A stretch of 58,423 nucleotides of DNA from contig NZ_CM002285.1 of assembly GCF_000497445.1 (NCBI RefSeq), positions 1,446,830-1,505,252 on the forward strand. The letters run 5' to 3'. Below are positions 43,055 to 52,929 of this stretch, piece after piece. The notes below the pieces were generated by a model, which was not told the DNA's origin, searched no databases, and was given only the letters and a program-made list of their open reading frames with translations. The stretch is from Streptomyces roseochromogenus subsp. oscitans DS 12.976 (lineage in GTDB: Bacteria; Actinomycetota; Actinomycetes; Streptomycetales; Streptomycetaceae). Position numbers and translations under genes: made by a program. The number at the start of each line of letters is the position of its first letter. Positions within the stretch are counted from its first letter, which is position 1.

Positions 43055-44926
43055 TCACCCCTGGTGGGCCGGGCCGCAGTGGTACAGCAGCCGGGTCCGG
43101 TCGAGGGGGTCGTAGGCGGCCGACGGGACGAGCGCGCAGTGGGCGGCGGTCCATCGGGCCAGGTCCCCGGCCGGGGTGCGGGCCCGGAAGGTACCGGCGG
43201 TCAGGACGACGTACCGCAGCTGTCCGGTGTCCAGGAGGTGGCGGAAGGCGGCTGGCGCCGGGTACGGGACCTCGCCGGTGAAGCCGCCCATCGGCAGCAC
43301 AGGTGCGTCGGCGGCGAGGATGTACGGCGCGGCGCTCTGCCAGCCGGGGACGGCGGCCAGATAGCGGGCGCCGTCGCGGTGCGCGGTCAGGTAGGCGAGC
43401 AGTCGCCGGTGCTGGGGCCCGAGGGGGGCCGGTGGGGTGCCGGCGCGGGTGCTGGTGGGGCCGACCCGGCCGAAGGCGCCAGGCTGGTTGTAGCGCAGGG
43501 ACAGCGCGGAGGCCGTCCACACGGCCGGGACCAGCAGGACGGCGGCGAGGGCGGTGGCCAGCGCGGCCGGCCGGCGCAGGCCCGCGAGGAGCAGGGCGAT
43601 CAGCCCGAGGGCGACCGCGAACGGCGCCGACCAGGGCTGGAAGTGCGGGTACCGCAGCGCCAGGGCCGCACACCAGACGACGTTCACGGCGATGACGACG
43701 AGCGCGCGGGAGCGGCGGGCCCGGGCGACCCCCACGGCGGCGAGCGCGGCCACGGCCACCGCGACGACACCCATGTAGTACGTGTGGCCGGTGACGCTGC
43801 CGAAACTGAACACGGCGAAGAAGGTCACGCACCACACGCCCCAGAGCACATACCCGGCGAACAGCCGGTCGGTGCGCGGTACGCGGCCGCGGCGCAGCGC
43901 CAGCAGCCCGCCGACGAGACCGAGCGCGGCCAGCGGATACAGCCAGCCGGTCTGGGTGGCCAGCCCCGGGCTGAACATCTTCCCCAGGCCGTCGCCCATC
44001 CCCGGTCCCAGGTGCTGACCCGCGTGGGCCGCCCGGTCCGCCACTATGCTGCCGCTGCCGGCCGCGTCTATGCCGACGGCGCGGAAACGGGTCAGGAAGT
44101 TGTAGCCGACGACCAGCGCGAACGGCGAGTCGTCCGTGGTCCCGTCGAGGTACGGACGGGCGCCGGTCGGAGTGAGGGCCGCCACCAGCATCCACGACAG
44201 CGACACCGCCACGGTCACCGCGCCGGCCAGGGCCACATGGCCGATCCGGCGGCGCCGTGCGACGGGGGCGGCGACGAGGTAGGTCGCGGCCAGCGCGGGC
44301 ACCACCGCCCACGCCTCCAGCATCTTGCACTGGAAGGCGAGCCCCACCCAGACGCCCGCGAGCAGCAGGGTGCGCGGGCGGGCCCGCTCGGTGGCCCGCC
44401 AGGTGGCCTCGGCGGCCAGCAGCAGAAGGAGCACGAACGGCGCGTCCTCGGTGACCGAGCGGCCGAGGCCCACCGTCACCGGGGTGAGAGTGAAGAAGGC
44501 GGCGGCCAGCAGCCCGGCGGGCACCCCGGCCCACCGGCGCACCAGCAGATGGAGCAGCAGGACACAGCCCACCATCTCCAGGGCCTGAGGCAGCACCAGC
44601 GCCCACGGGTGGAAGCCGAACACCAGCGCCGAGAGGGCCTGCGGCCACAGGAAGCCGGGCAGCTTGTCCAGGGTGATGGAGCCCGCCGGGTCGAAGGCGC
44701 CGTAGAAGAAGTCGGAGGGGCTGTCGGTCATGCTGCGCACCGCGCTCGCGTAGAACGCGTGATAGGTGCTGTGGCCGAGGCCCCACAGGCACAGCGCGGC
44801 GGCGAGCACGACGATGGCGGCGAGGACCGGCCGCTCGTAGCGGTCGGCGCGGGTGGATATCGGCGGGGCGGGTGCGGTCGGTGGCGGGGCGTGGCTCAGC
44901 GGCTGCTGGGCGACGGGGCTCGGCAT
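43055..44926 (-). CDS. GT39/ArnT-like membrane glycosyltransferase
   Basis: A 622-residue polytopic membrane protein with about 11-13 hydrophobic segments. The first extracytoplasmic loop carries the acidic site of PMT/ArnT-like enzymes (ASAVRSMTDSPSDFFYGAFDPAGSITLDKLPGFLW). These transferases use polyprenyl-phosphate sugars and act on the outer face of the membrane; the acceptor here is unknown. The C-terminal ~150 residues form an extracytoplasmic soluble domain. ATG 44926 is chosen because GGAAGG lies 6 bases upstream; the frame is open to 44986. It converges with the pentose-phosphate operon with a 22-bp gap. The 165 bp upstream show no further gene. Confidence 0.85.
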   Translation of the reverse strand: MPSPVAQQPLSHAPPPTAPAPPISTRADRYERPVLAAIVVLAAALCLWGLGHSTYHAFYASAVRSMTDSPSDFFYGAFDPAGSITLDKLPGFLWPQALSALVFGFHPWALVLPQALEMVGCVLLLHLLVRRWAGVPAGLLAAAFFTLTPVTVGLGRSVTEDAPFVLLLLLAAEATWRATERARPRTLLLAGVWVGLAFQCKMLEAWAVVPALAATYLVAAPVARRRRIGHVALAGAVTVAVSLSWMLVAALTPTGARPYLDGTTDDSPFALVVGYNFLTRFRAVGIDAAGSGSIVADRAAHAGQHLGPGMGDGLGKMFSPGLATQTGWLYPLAALGLVGGLLALRRGRVPRTDRLFAGYVLWGVWCVTFFAVFSFGSVTGHTYYMGVVAVAVAALAAVGVARARRSRALVVIAVNVVWCAALALRYPHFQPWSAPFAVALGLIALLLAGLRRPAALATALAAVLLVPAVWTASALSLRYNQPGAFGRVGPTSTRAGTPPAPLGPQHRRLLAYLTAHRDGARYLAAVPGWQSAAPYILAADAPVLPMGGFTGEVPYPAPAAFRHLLDTGQLRYVVLTAGTFRARTPAGDLARWTAAHCALVPSAAYDPLDRTRLLYHCGPAHQG

Positions 44927-45091
44927 GAACGGCCTTCCAGGCGCACGGGTCCGGACCGGGACCCTCGGGTCCGGGGCGACGCGCATGTCCCGGACCGTGC
45001 GAGTATCGGCCGCTGTGCCGTGGGGCGGCGCGTGACGGTGCCCGGTCTCACCGAGGTCTCACCGCGGACTCACCACTTCCTTCCGAGCTCC

Positions 45092-46966
<1,875 letters not shown>

Positions 46967-46992
46967 ACCTGTACTCCCCAGAGTTCCTGTAC

Positions 46993-47026
46993 CCCCGGGT
47001 TCGAGCGAAGCCGAGAACTCGGGGGA
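46993..47026. repeat. Palindromic intergenic repeat copy
   Basis: CCCCCGGGTTC and GAACTCGGGGG pair with one mismatch around the core GAGCGAAGCCGA. It is located between quiC and the shikimate dehydrogenase gene. It shares the TTCGAGCGAANNCGAGAA core with the copy embedded in pgi. Confidence 0.7.
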
Positions 47027-47054
47027 GCGATCAACCACGAACGACCCGCACCCG

Positions 47055-47948
47055 TCATCCCACAGGACTCCCCGAACTCTCGACGCCCGCCAACTCCGAG
47101 AAATCGGCCAGCATCCGCCCGCTGTCCGGCATCCGCCCCGTGAACAACCGAAACGCATCGGCAGCCTGAAACACAGCCATCCCACCCCCGCCCAGAACGG
47201 CGCAGCCTCGTGCGACGGCGGCCCGCAGCAGTTCTGTCTCCAGCGGCCGATAAACGACTTCCGCGACCCACAAACCGGGATGCAGCAGCTCTGCGGGGAG
47301 GGGCAGTCCAGGGTGCGCAGCCATTCCGGTCGGGGTGGCATGCACCAGCCCCCCTCTGCCGTCGGCCTCGCCAAGCAGCCCGGCCACCCGATCAAGCGTC
47401 GCCGCCTCCGCCCGGCCAGGGCCGAAGTGCCGGACGAGGGAGTCGGCCAGGCCGGCCGCCCGCGCGGGCACCGCGTCGACGACGGTCACCCGCCCCGCGC
47501 CCAGAGTGAGCACGGCATGGGCGACCGCCGTCCCCGCACCCCCCGCGCCGAGCTGGACGACCCGCTCCAGCGGGGCGTCCGGCAGACCGCGGGCGAAGGA
47601 CGCGGCGAACCCGGTCACGTCGGTGTTGTGTCCGACGGCCCGCACACCCTCGAACACCACGGTGTTGACGGCGCCGAGCGCCTCGGCCTGCGGGGAGAGC
47701 GCGTCGAGGTGGTCGATGACCAGCTGCTTACAGGGGTGCGTGATGTTCAGCCCGTCGTAGCCGAGGTCGCGGGCGGCGCGGACCAGATCGCCGACCGCCT
47801 CCGGCGCCCGTCCGAGGACATCGAGGTCGAGGAGCCGGTACAGATAGCGCAGGCCCTGCCGGTCCGCCTCCCGCTGATGCAGGGCGGGGCTGAGCGAGGG
47901 GCCGACGCCGGCCCCGATCAGCCCGACGAGATACGCGTCCTTGGCCAC
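47055..47948 (-). CDS. Shikimate/quinate dehydrogenase
   Basis: A 297-residue AroE-family NAD(P)-dependent dehydrogenase. The substrate site is in GAGVGPSLSPALHQREAD and GLNITHPCKQLVI, where the Lys is catalytic; the cofactor loop is LGAGGAGTAVAHAVLTLGA. Within the family, THPCKQ in place of the usual THPFKQ or TIPHK is typical of actinobacterial quinate/shikimate dehydrogenases that act catabolically. The GTG start has GGGAGGG upstream. Together with quiC it would convert shikimate or quinate via dehydroshikimate to protocatechuate. A separate biosynthetic aroE is expected elsewhere in the genome. Confidence 0.88.
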   Translation of the reverse strand: MAKDAYLVGLIGAGVGPSLSPALHQREADRQGLRYLYRLLDLDVLGRAPEAVGDLVRAARDLGYDGLNITHPCKQLVIDHLDALSPQAEALGAVNTVVFEGVRAVGHNTDVTGFAASFARGLPDAPLERVVQLGAGGAGTAVAHAVLTLGAGRVTVVDAVPARAAGLADSLVRHFGPGRAEAATLDRVAGLLGEADGRGGLVHATPTGMAAHPGLPLPAELLHPGLWVAEVVYRPLETELLRAAVARGCAVLGGGGMAVFQAADAFRLFTGRMPDSGRMLADFSELAGVESSGSPVG

Positions 47949-47968
47949 GTGGCCCTCCCGAGGCGGCG

Positions 47969-47992
47969 CTAATGTACGAACCAGTACGTTAG
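47969..47992. promoter_or_regulatory. 24-bp operator candidate between shikimate dehydrogenase and tetR
   Basis: An imperfect inverted repeat, CTAAtGTAC-gaacca-GTACgTTAG, lies 20 bases upstream of the dehydrogenase GTG and in front of the divergent tetR gene. A second 24-bp site with the same CTAA...TTAG ends and a central CCAGT is upstream of the MFS gene (48840-48863). Confidence 0.6.
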
Positions 47993-48112
47993 CTATATCA
48001 GCCGCGCAAGCCGCGTGGAAGACCCCGGCGGCCTCGGGCGCGCTGCTTCTACAATCACCGGCACGCGCACGAGCGCACGCCGACGAGGCGTCCCCCGGCC
48101 CGAAGGAAAGCG

Positions 48113-48778
48113 ATGACCAGCGTCGAAGAACCGGTACGACCCGGGGGACGGGTGCGCGACGCCGTCCGCACCAAGGCAGAGATCCTCGACGTGGCCACGC
48201 AGGAGTTCGCCCGGGCCGGCTACGACGGCGCCCGGGTGGACGAGATAGCGGCCCGCACCCGCACCACCAAGCGGATGATCTACTACTACTTCGGCGGCAA
48301 GGAGCAGCTGTTCACGGCCGTGCTGGAGCGGGCGTACGGGGTGATCCGCGAGGCCGAGCAGCAGCTGGACGTCGAGCATCTGGACCCGGTCGCGGCGATC
48401 CGGCGGCTCGCCGAGCTGACCTTCGACCACCATGAGCAGCACCCGGACTTCATCCGCCTGGTCAGCATCGAGAACATCCACGACGCGGAGCACATCGCGG
48501 CCTCCGAGAAGCTCGGCAGGATCGGCTCGCCGGCCCTGGAGGTGATCCGCCGGATCCTCGCAGCGGGGCAGGAGTCGGGGCTGTTCACAGCCGACGTGGA
48601 CGCCATCGACCTGCACGCGATGATCAGCTCGTTCTGCTTCTTCCGGGTCGCCAACCGGCACACCTTCGGCGCCCTGTTCGGCCGGGACCTGGTGGACCCC
48701 GCCCAGCGGGAGCACTACCGGGCCATGCTCGGCGACATGGTGATCGCCTATCTGACGGCGGAGCGGGCGGCCGGCTGA
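48113..48778 (+). CDS. TetR-family regulator of the quinate/shikimate module
   Basis: A 221-residue repressor. The helix-turn-helix is at about 20-65 (TKAEILDVATQEFARAGYDGARVDEIAARTRTTKRMIYYYFGGKEQLF). The C-terminal domain resembles the TetR C_39/NicS-like group, including HHEQHPDFIRLVSIENIHDAEHI and MISSFCFFRVANRHTF. AAGGAAAG lies just before the ATG. It sits between the divergently transcribed dehydrogenase/quiC genes and the downstream MFS gene, each preceded by a similar 24-bp palindrome, so it is the probable local regulator; protocatechuate or shikimate is a plausible effector. Confidence 0.9.
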   Translation: MTSVEEPVRPGGRVRDAVRTKAEILDVATQEFARAGYDGARVDEIAARTRTTKRMIYYYFGGKEQLFTAVLERAYGVIREAEQQLDVEHLDPVAAIRRLAELTFDHHEQHPDFIRLVSIENIHDAEHIAASEKLGRIGSPALEVIRRILAAGQESGLFTADVDAIDLHAMISSFCFFRVANRHTFGALFGRDLVDPAQREHYRAMLGDMVIAYLTAERAAG

Positions 48779-48839
48779 CGGCGCACGCACGGACTCTTGA
48801 CACCGGGGAAGCGCGGGCGCAGCATCCCACCCACCACGA

Positions 48840-48863
48840 CTAACTATCCAGTGGGTTAATTAG
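48840..48863. promoter_or_regulatory. Second 24-bp operator candidate, upstream of the MFS gene
   Basis: CTAAcTA-N10-TAaTTAG forms an inverted repeat 19 bases before the MFS GTG. It matches the 47969-47992 site in length, in CTAA/TTAG termini and in a central CCAGT, which supports a shared TetR regulator. Confidence 0.55.
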
Positions 48864-48882
48864 TTTCCCCGTAGGAGCCGCC

Positions 48883-50241
48883 GTGTCCGTCCCCGCCCCC
48901 GCGCCCGCCTCCGACGCCCCTCCCGGCCAGCCCTGGAAGGCGGCGACGGCCGCCTGGATCGGCAGCGCCCTGGAGTACTACGACTTCTTCGTCTACGGCA
49001 GCGCCGCCGCGCTGATCTTCCCGAAGGTGTTCTTCGACTCCTCCGCCCCGGCCACCGCGACCCTGCTGTCGCTCGCCACCTTCGGCGTCGCCTATGCCGC
49101 CCGGCCGCTCGGGGCACTCGCCCTCGGGCACATCGGCGACCGGCTCGGCCGCAAGAAGATCATGGTGTTCACGCTGATCCTGATGGGTCTGTCGACCTGC
49201 CTGATCGGCTGTCTGCCCACCCGCGCCCAGGCCGGCTCGCTCGCCCCGGTGCTGCTGGTGCTCTGCCGTGTGCTGCAGGGCATGTCGGCGGCGGGCGAGC
49301 AGGCGAGCGCGAGTTCGATGAGCCTGGAGCACGCGCCGCCGGACCGGCGCGGGTTCTTCACCAGCTTCACGCTCAGCGGCACCCAGGGCGGTCAGCTCAT
49401 CGCCACCCTCGTCTTCATCCCGGTGGCCGGGCTCCCCGAGCACCAGCTGCTGTCCTGGGGCTGGCGGGTCCCGTTCTGGCTGAGTGTCGCGGTCGCCGTC
49501 GCCGGTTACGTCATCCGGCGCCGGCTGCGCGAGACTCCGGCCTTCGTCCGGCAGGCGGCGACCGAGGGCGTGGTCCGGCTGCCGCTGGTGGTGCTGGTGC
49601 GGGAGCACTGGGCGGATGTGCTGCGGGTGGTCGCGGGCGCGCTCATCGCCTCGGTCAGCACGGTCTTCACGGTGTGGGCGCTGTCGTACGCCACCAGCGA
49701 CGCGGTCGGCATGTCGCGCACGTTCATGCTGTGGGTGGGCGCGCTGGCCAACCTCGCCGCGCTGGGCGCGATCCCGCTGTGGGCCACGCTGTCGGACCGG
49801 ATCGGGCGCCGGCCGGTGTTCCTGATCGGCGCGGTGGGCAGCGCGATCGCGATGGCCGGGTATCTGTGGGCGATCTCCACCGGTTCCCGCCCGCTGACCC
49901 TGGTCCTCGGGATCGTCGCCTTCGGGCTCGTCTACAGCGCCGCGAACGGGGTGTGGCCCGCCTTCTACGGCGAGATGTTCGCGACCCGGGTCCGGCTGTC
50001 GGGCGTGGCGATCGGCACACAGACCGGCTTCGCGGTAGCCGGGTTCGCGGTGACCTTCGCCGCGGGGATCGCCGGTCCGGGCGGCGACGACTGGTCGGCG
50101 GTGGCCCTGTTCACGGCCGCGCTGTGCCTCCCGCCGGCCCTGGCCGCGCTCTCCGCCCGCGAGACGCACACGGTCCCGACGGAACTGCTCGGGGCGCGGG
50201 CCGGGCGGCAGTCGAGACGAGCGGAGCGGGTCACGGCTTGA
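48883..50241 (+). CDS. MFS metabolite:proton symporter, shikimate-transporter-like
   Basis: A 452-residue, 12-helix transporter of the metabolite:H+ symporter family (ShiA/ProP/KgtP group). The signature WIGSALEYYDFFVYGSAAALIF opens helix 1, the loop 2-3 motif is GHIGDRLGRKKIMVFTLILMG, and helices 4-5 contain EQASASSMSLEHAPPDRRGF. AGGAG precedes the GTG. It is directly downstream of the TetR gene and shares an operator type with it, so uptake of shikimate or quinate is the most likely role. Confidence 0.9.
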   Translation: MSVPAPAPASDAPPGQPWKAATAAWIGSALEYYDFFVYGSAAALIFPKVFFDSSAPATATLLSLATFGVAYAARPLGALALGHIGDRLGRKKIMVFTLILMGLSTCLIGCLPTRAQAGSLAPVLLVLCRVLQGMSAAGEQASASSMSLEHAPPDRRGFFTSFTLSGTQGGQLIATLVFIPVAGLPEHQLLSWGWRVPFWLSVAVAVAGYVIRRRLRETPAFVRQAATEGVVRLPLVVLVREHWADVLRVVAGALIASVSTVFTVWALSYATSDAVGMSRTFMLWVGALANLAALGAIPLWATLSDRIGRRPVFLIGAVGSAIAMAGYLWAISTGSRPLTLVLGIVAFGLVYSAANGVWPAFYGEMFATRVRLSGVAIGTQTGFAVAGFAVTFAAGIAGPGGDDWSAVALFTAALCLPPALAALSARETHTVPTELLGARAGRQSRRAERVTA

Positions 50242-50275
50242 GGCGAGGCCGCTCCGAGGCCGGGAGCCGCTACGG

Positions 50276-50335
50276 GGCCGGGGGCCGATCCGAGGCCGGG
50301 GGCCGATCCGAGGCCGGGGGCCGATCCAAGGCCGG
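50276..50335. repeat. 18-bp tandem repeat, three copies
   Basis: GGCCGGGGGCCGATCCGA occurs in tandem at 50276-50293, 50294-50311 and (with one change) 50312-50329, followed by a partial unit. Degenerate copies precede it. It lies in the 100-bp gap between the convergent MFS and VOC genes, and could form strong structure acting as a terminator. Confidence 0.7.
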
Positions 50336-50341
50336 TGTCCG

Positions 50342-50683
50342 CTACGGGCGCGGGTGACGTGGCTCGTACAGGGCGAGTTCGCCGCCGCCGGGCAGGCGGA
50401 GAGCCGTCACCCGGCCCCAGCGGGCCTCCTCCACCGGGCGGCAGAACTCCGCCCCCCGCTCGGCGAGTTGACGCCGTGTCTCGTCCAGGTCGTCGCACAT
50501 CAGCATCAGCTCGTGCGAGGGCTCACCGTCGATGGGGTGACAGGCCACCTCGGCGGGGGGCGCCTTGAAGATGAGCCATCCGCGGCCCGCGTCGACGTAG
50601 TTCCAGCAGAGGATGCCGCGCAGAAAGGCCCGGTCGGCCTCCGGGTCCCGGCTGTAGAGCACCACATGTGCACCGTTGATCAC
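50342..50683 (-). CDS. VOC-superfamily (glyoxalase-like) protein
   Basis: A 113-residue single-module VOC protein (VVLYSRDPEADRAFLRGILCW, ELMLMCDDLDETRRQLAERGAEF, LRLPGGGELALYEPRHP). Two beta-alpha-beta-beta-beta units are visible, and metal ligands are possible at His6 and near the C-terminal Glu. GTG start. Such proteins act as dimeric metalloenzymes or antibiotic-binding proteins; the substrate cannot be told. Confidence 0.8.
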   Translation of the reverse strand: MINGAHVVLYSRDPEADRAFLRGILCWNYVDAGRGWLIFKAPPAEVACHPIDGEPSHELMLMCDDLDETRRQLAERGAEFCRPVEEARWGRVTALRLPGGGELALYEPRHPRP

Positions 50684-50783
50684 GCGCGGAGGCTAGTGCG
50701 GCGAACGGAGCCGGACAAGCACCGGCCGCCGACGACCCGCCGCACGGCAGGGCCCAGGGCGCCGCGTTCCCATGCGGCCGAGC

Positions 50784-51380
50784 TCAGGCGGCCGGGACCA
50801 CCGCCCCGTCGAGCAGCGGCCCCAGTTCCCGTACCGCCGTGGTCAGGGGGCGTACGTCGTGTGCGGCGCGGGACATCAGGATCGCGCCCTCCAGGGTGCT
50901 GATCATCAGTGTGGCCAGGGAGTCGGCCCGGTCTGTGGGGACGCCCAGGCCGGTCAGGGCCTCGGCCAGCGGGGTCCGCCAGGCCGTGAACGCGGCAGCG
51001 ACGGCCTCCCGGGTCGAGCCGCCGGCGGAAGCGCAGTCGACGATGGCGGCGGCGACCGGGCAGCCCGTCGCGAAGCCGTCCGCCGTGTACTCGTCGGTCC
51101 ACTGCGCGACCATCGCCGCGAACAGCCCGCTCGGTGCCGGCTCGTCGAGCCCTTGGAGAAAGCGCGCGATCCGTTGGCCCGCATACCGTCCGGCCCACCC
51201 GACCGCCTCGTTGACCAGCTGTTCCTTCCCGCCCGGGAAGTAGTGCTGGAGCGAGCCGCGTGGTGCGCCGGCGTGCGCGGCGACCTCGCGCATACCGGTC
51301 GCGGCGACGCCGTCACGCCGGATGAGCTGGGCCGCGCTGAAGACCATCCGCTCCCGCGGCCCCCGTCGCGCCTCGCCCAT
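50784..51380 (-). CDS. TetR-family regulator
   Basis: A 198-residue repressor with the helix-turn-helix at about 8-55 (RERMVFSAAQLIRRDGVAATGMREVAAHAGAPRGSLQHYFPGGKEQLV). The C-terminal domain is of the LmrA/YxaF type (AAIVDCASAGGSTREAVAAAF). GGAGG is 7 bases before ATG 51380. It is divergent from the 3-hydroxyisobutyrate-dehydrogenase-like gene, with two palindromic operators in the shared promoter region. Confidence 0.9.
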   Translation of the reverse strand: MGEARRGPRERMVFSAAQLIRRDGVAATGMREVAAHAGAPRGSLQHYFPGGKEQLVNEAVGWAGRYAGQRIARFLQGLDEPAPSGLFAAMVAQWTDEYTADGFATGCPVAAAIVDCASAGGSTREAVAAAFTAWRTPLAEALTGLGVPTDRADSLATLMISTLEGAILMSRAAHDVRPLTTAVRELGPLLDGAVVPAA

Positions 51381-51436
51381 CGCCGACCTCCGTTCCTCCG
51401 TTCCTCGCCGCGGCCCCGACGCTGTGAACGCCACTC

Positions 51437-51480
51437 TATGACCGGCGTCATAACGGCGGCTACTATGACAGCGGTCATAG
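51437..51480. promoter_or_regulatory. Tandem TetR operators in a divergent promoter
   Basis: Two inverted repeats share the TATGAC half-site: TATGAC-CGGC-GTCATA (51437-51452) and CTATGAC-AGCG-GTCATAG (51463-51480), centres 27 bp apart. They lie between the tetR start (51380) and the dehydrogenase start (51509), and so could control both genes. Confidence 0.75.
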
Positions 51481-51508
51481 TCGGCTGCCGGAGCGAAGGG
51501 CGGTCCTC

Positions 51509-52387
51509 GTGAACGTCGGTTTCATCGGCCTCGGAGTGATGGGCCGGCCCATGGCACAGCGCCTGCTGTCCGCCGGCACTCCTCTGGTGGTCTGGAACCG
51601 GACCCCGGAGCGCACCGCACCCCTGCGCGCGGCCGGGGCCACGGTCGCCGCGGACGCCGACGAGGTGTTCGCGCGGGCGGACGTGGTGCTGCTGATGCTC
51701 GCCGACGAGGCCGCGCTCGACGCCGTGCTCGGCCGCGGCACCCCCGCCCTCGCCGCCCGCGTCGCGGGACGCACCGTCGTCCACATGGGCACCACCTCCC
51801 CCGAGTACTCCCACGCGCTGGAGACCGGCATCCGCGCCGCCGGCGGCCGGTACGTCGAGGCGCCCGTCTCAGGATCACGGGTCCCGGCGGAGGAGGGACA
51901 GCTGGTGGCGATGCTCGCCGGCGAGCAGGACGCCGTGGCCGCCGTACGACCGCTGCTCGCGCCGCTGTGCCGGGAGACGTTCGTGTGCGGGCCGGCGCCC
52001 GGCGCGCTGCTGATGAAGCTGTCCGTGAACCTCTTCCTGATCACCCTGGTGACCGGACTGACCGAGGCATTCCACTTCGCCGAGCGGCAGGGCCTGGACC
52101 GGCGGCTGTTCCTGGAGGTCCTGGACGCGGGACCCATGGCAAGCGGCGTCTCCCGGATGAAGGCTCCGAAGCTGCGCGAGCGGGACTTCGCGGTGCAGGC
52201 GGCCGCGCTGGACGTACTGAAGAACAACCGGCTCATCGCCGAGGCGGCCCGCAAGGCGCGGCTGGCCTCACCGCTCCTCGACGTGTGCCACGCGCTGTTC
52301 GAGGAGACGGTGGCGCAGGGGCACGGCGGCGAGGACATGGTCGCCGTGCTGCGCGCGATCGAGGCGCGGACCGCCGGGGTGTCGTAG
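51509..52387 (+). CDS. NAD(P)-dependent beta-hydroxyacid dehydrogenase family protein
   Basis: A 292-residue member of the 3-hydroxyisobutyrate/6-phosphogluconate dehydrogenase-like group. The Rossmann loop is [18 protein letters not shown] and the substrate segment is [24 protein letters not shown]. The catalytic Lys is in [13 protein letters not shown], although the usual Asn-x-x-x Lys pattern is slightly altered (glyoxylate/succinic-semialdehyde reductase-like members look similar). The GTG start has AAGGG upstream. It is controlled by the divergent TetR through the paired operators. Substrate unknown. Confidence 0.88.
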   Translation: MNVGFIGLGVMGRPMAQRLLSAGTPLVVWNRTPERTAPLRAAGATVAADADEVFARADVVLLMLADEAALDAVLGRGTPALAARVAGRTVVHMGTTSPEYSHALETGIRAAGGRYVEAPVSGSRVPAEEGQLVAMLAGEQDAVAAVRPLLAPLCRETFVCGPAPGALLMKLSVNLFLITLVTGLTEAFHFAERQGLDRRLFLEVLDAGPMASGVSRMKAPKLRERDFAVQAAALDVLKNNRLIAEAARKARLASPLLDVCHALFEETVAQGHGGEDMVAVLRAIEARTAGVS

Positions 52388-52401
52388 CCGGTCGCCGCGG
52401 G

Positions 52402-52839
52402 TCAGCGCTTCGGGGCGCCGTAGACCCGGTCCACGTGCAGGCGCACCACGAGGCGCCGGTCTCGGACCATCGCGGCCCGGTAGTCGTCCCAGTCCGGGTG
52501 CTCGCCGAGCACGTCCCGGTAGAGGCGGATCAGTTCCTCGACGGTGTCGTCGTGCGGGTCCGCGGCGACCGGGGACAGTTCGGCCGTGCCCTCGGCGACG
52601 GTGTACGCCCAGCGGTCGGCGCTGGTGACGTGGTACGAGGCGCGGGGGTCGCGGCGCAGGTTGCGGGTCTTGGCGCGGTCGTCGGTGACGGAGATCCGGA
52701 TGATCCGCTCGTCGGGGTCGTAGGCGTGGCTGACGTTGGACAGCTGGGGGCGGCCGTCGCGCTTGAGCGTGACCAGGACGCCGCCGTGGCCCGCCGAGAG
52801 CAGTTCGAGCAGTGCGTCCTGCGTGGTGTCGTGAGTCAT
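52402..52839 (-). CDS. PPOX-class F420-dependent oxidoreductase
   Basis: A 145-residue split-barrel flavin/F420-binding protein of the family that includes Rv1155-like F420-dependent reductases (ALLELLSAGHGGVLVTLKRDGRPQLSNVSHAYD, and DRRLVVRLHVDRVYG at the C-terminus). The start MTHDTTQDALL is typical of the family and so ATG 52839 is used, although its ribosome site is weak; an ATG at 52881 is upstream. It is divergent from a TetR gene, and the paired TAGAC operators between them could regulate it. Confidence 0.88.
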   Translation of the reverse strand: MTHDTTQDALLELLSAGHGGVLVTLKRDGRPQLSNVSHAYDPDERIIRISVTDDRAKTRNLRRDPRASYHVTSADRWAYTVAEGTAELSPVAADPHDDTVEELIRLYRDVLGEHPDWDDYRAAMVRDRRLVVRLHVDRVYGAPKR

Positions 52840-52892
52840 AACACCGTCAACTCGCCGGAGCGGGCACCGCATTCCCCACACCAGACACTTGG

Positions 52893-52929
52893 TAGACAGT
52901 GTCTACTGGCGAATGGTAGACACCGTCTA
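52893..52929. promoter_or_regulatory. Two TAGAC-type operators, the second overlapping the tetR start codon
   Basis: TAGACA-G-TGTCTA (52893-52905) and TAGAC-ACC-GTCTA (52917-52929) are spaced exactly 24 bp apart. The last base of the second site is the A of the tetR ATG. There is no ribosome-binding site before that ATG, which suggests a leaderless, autoregulated transcript. Confidence 0.75.
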
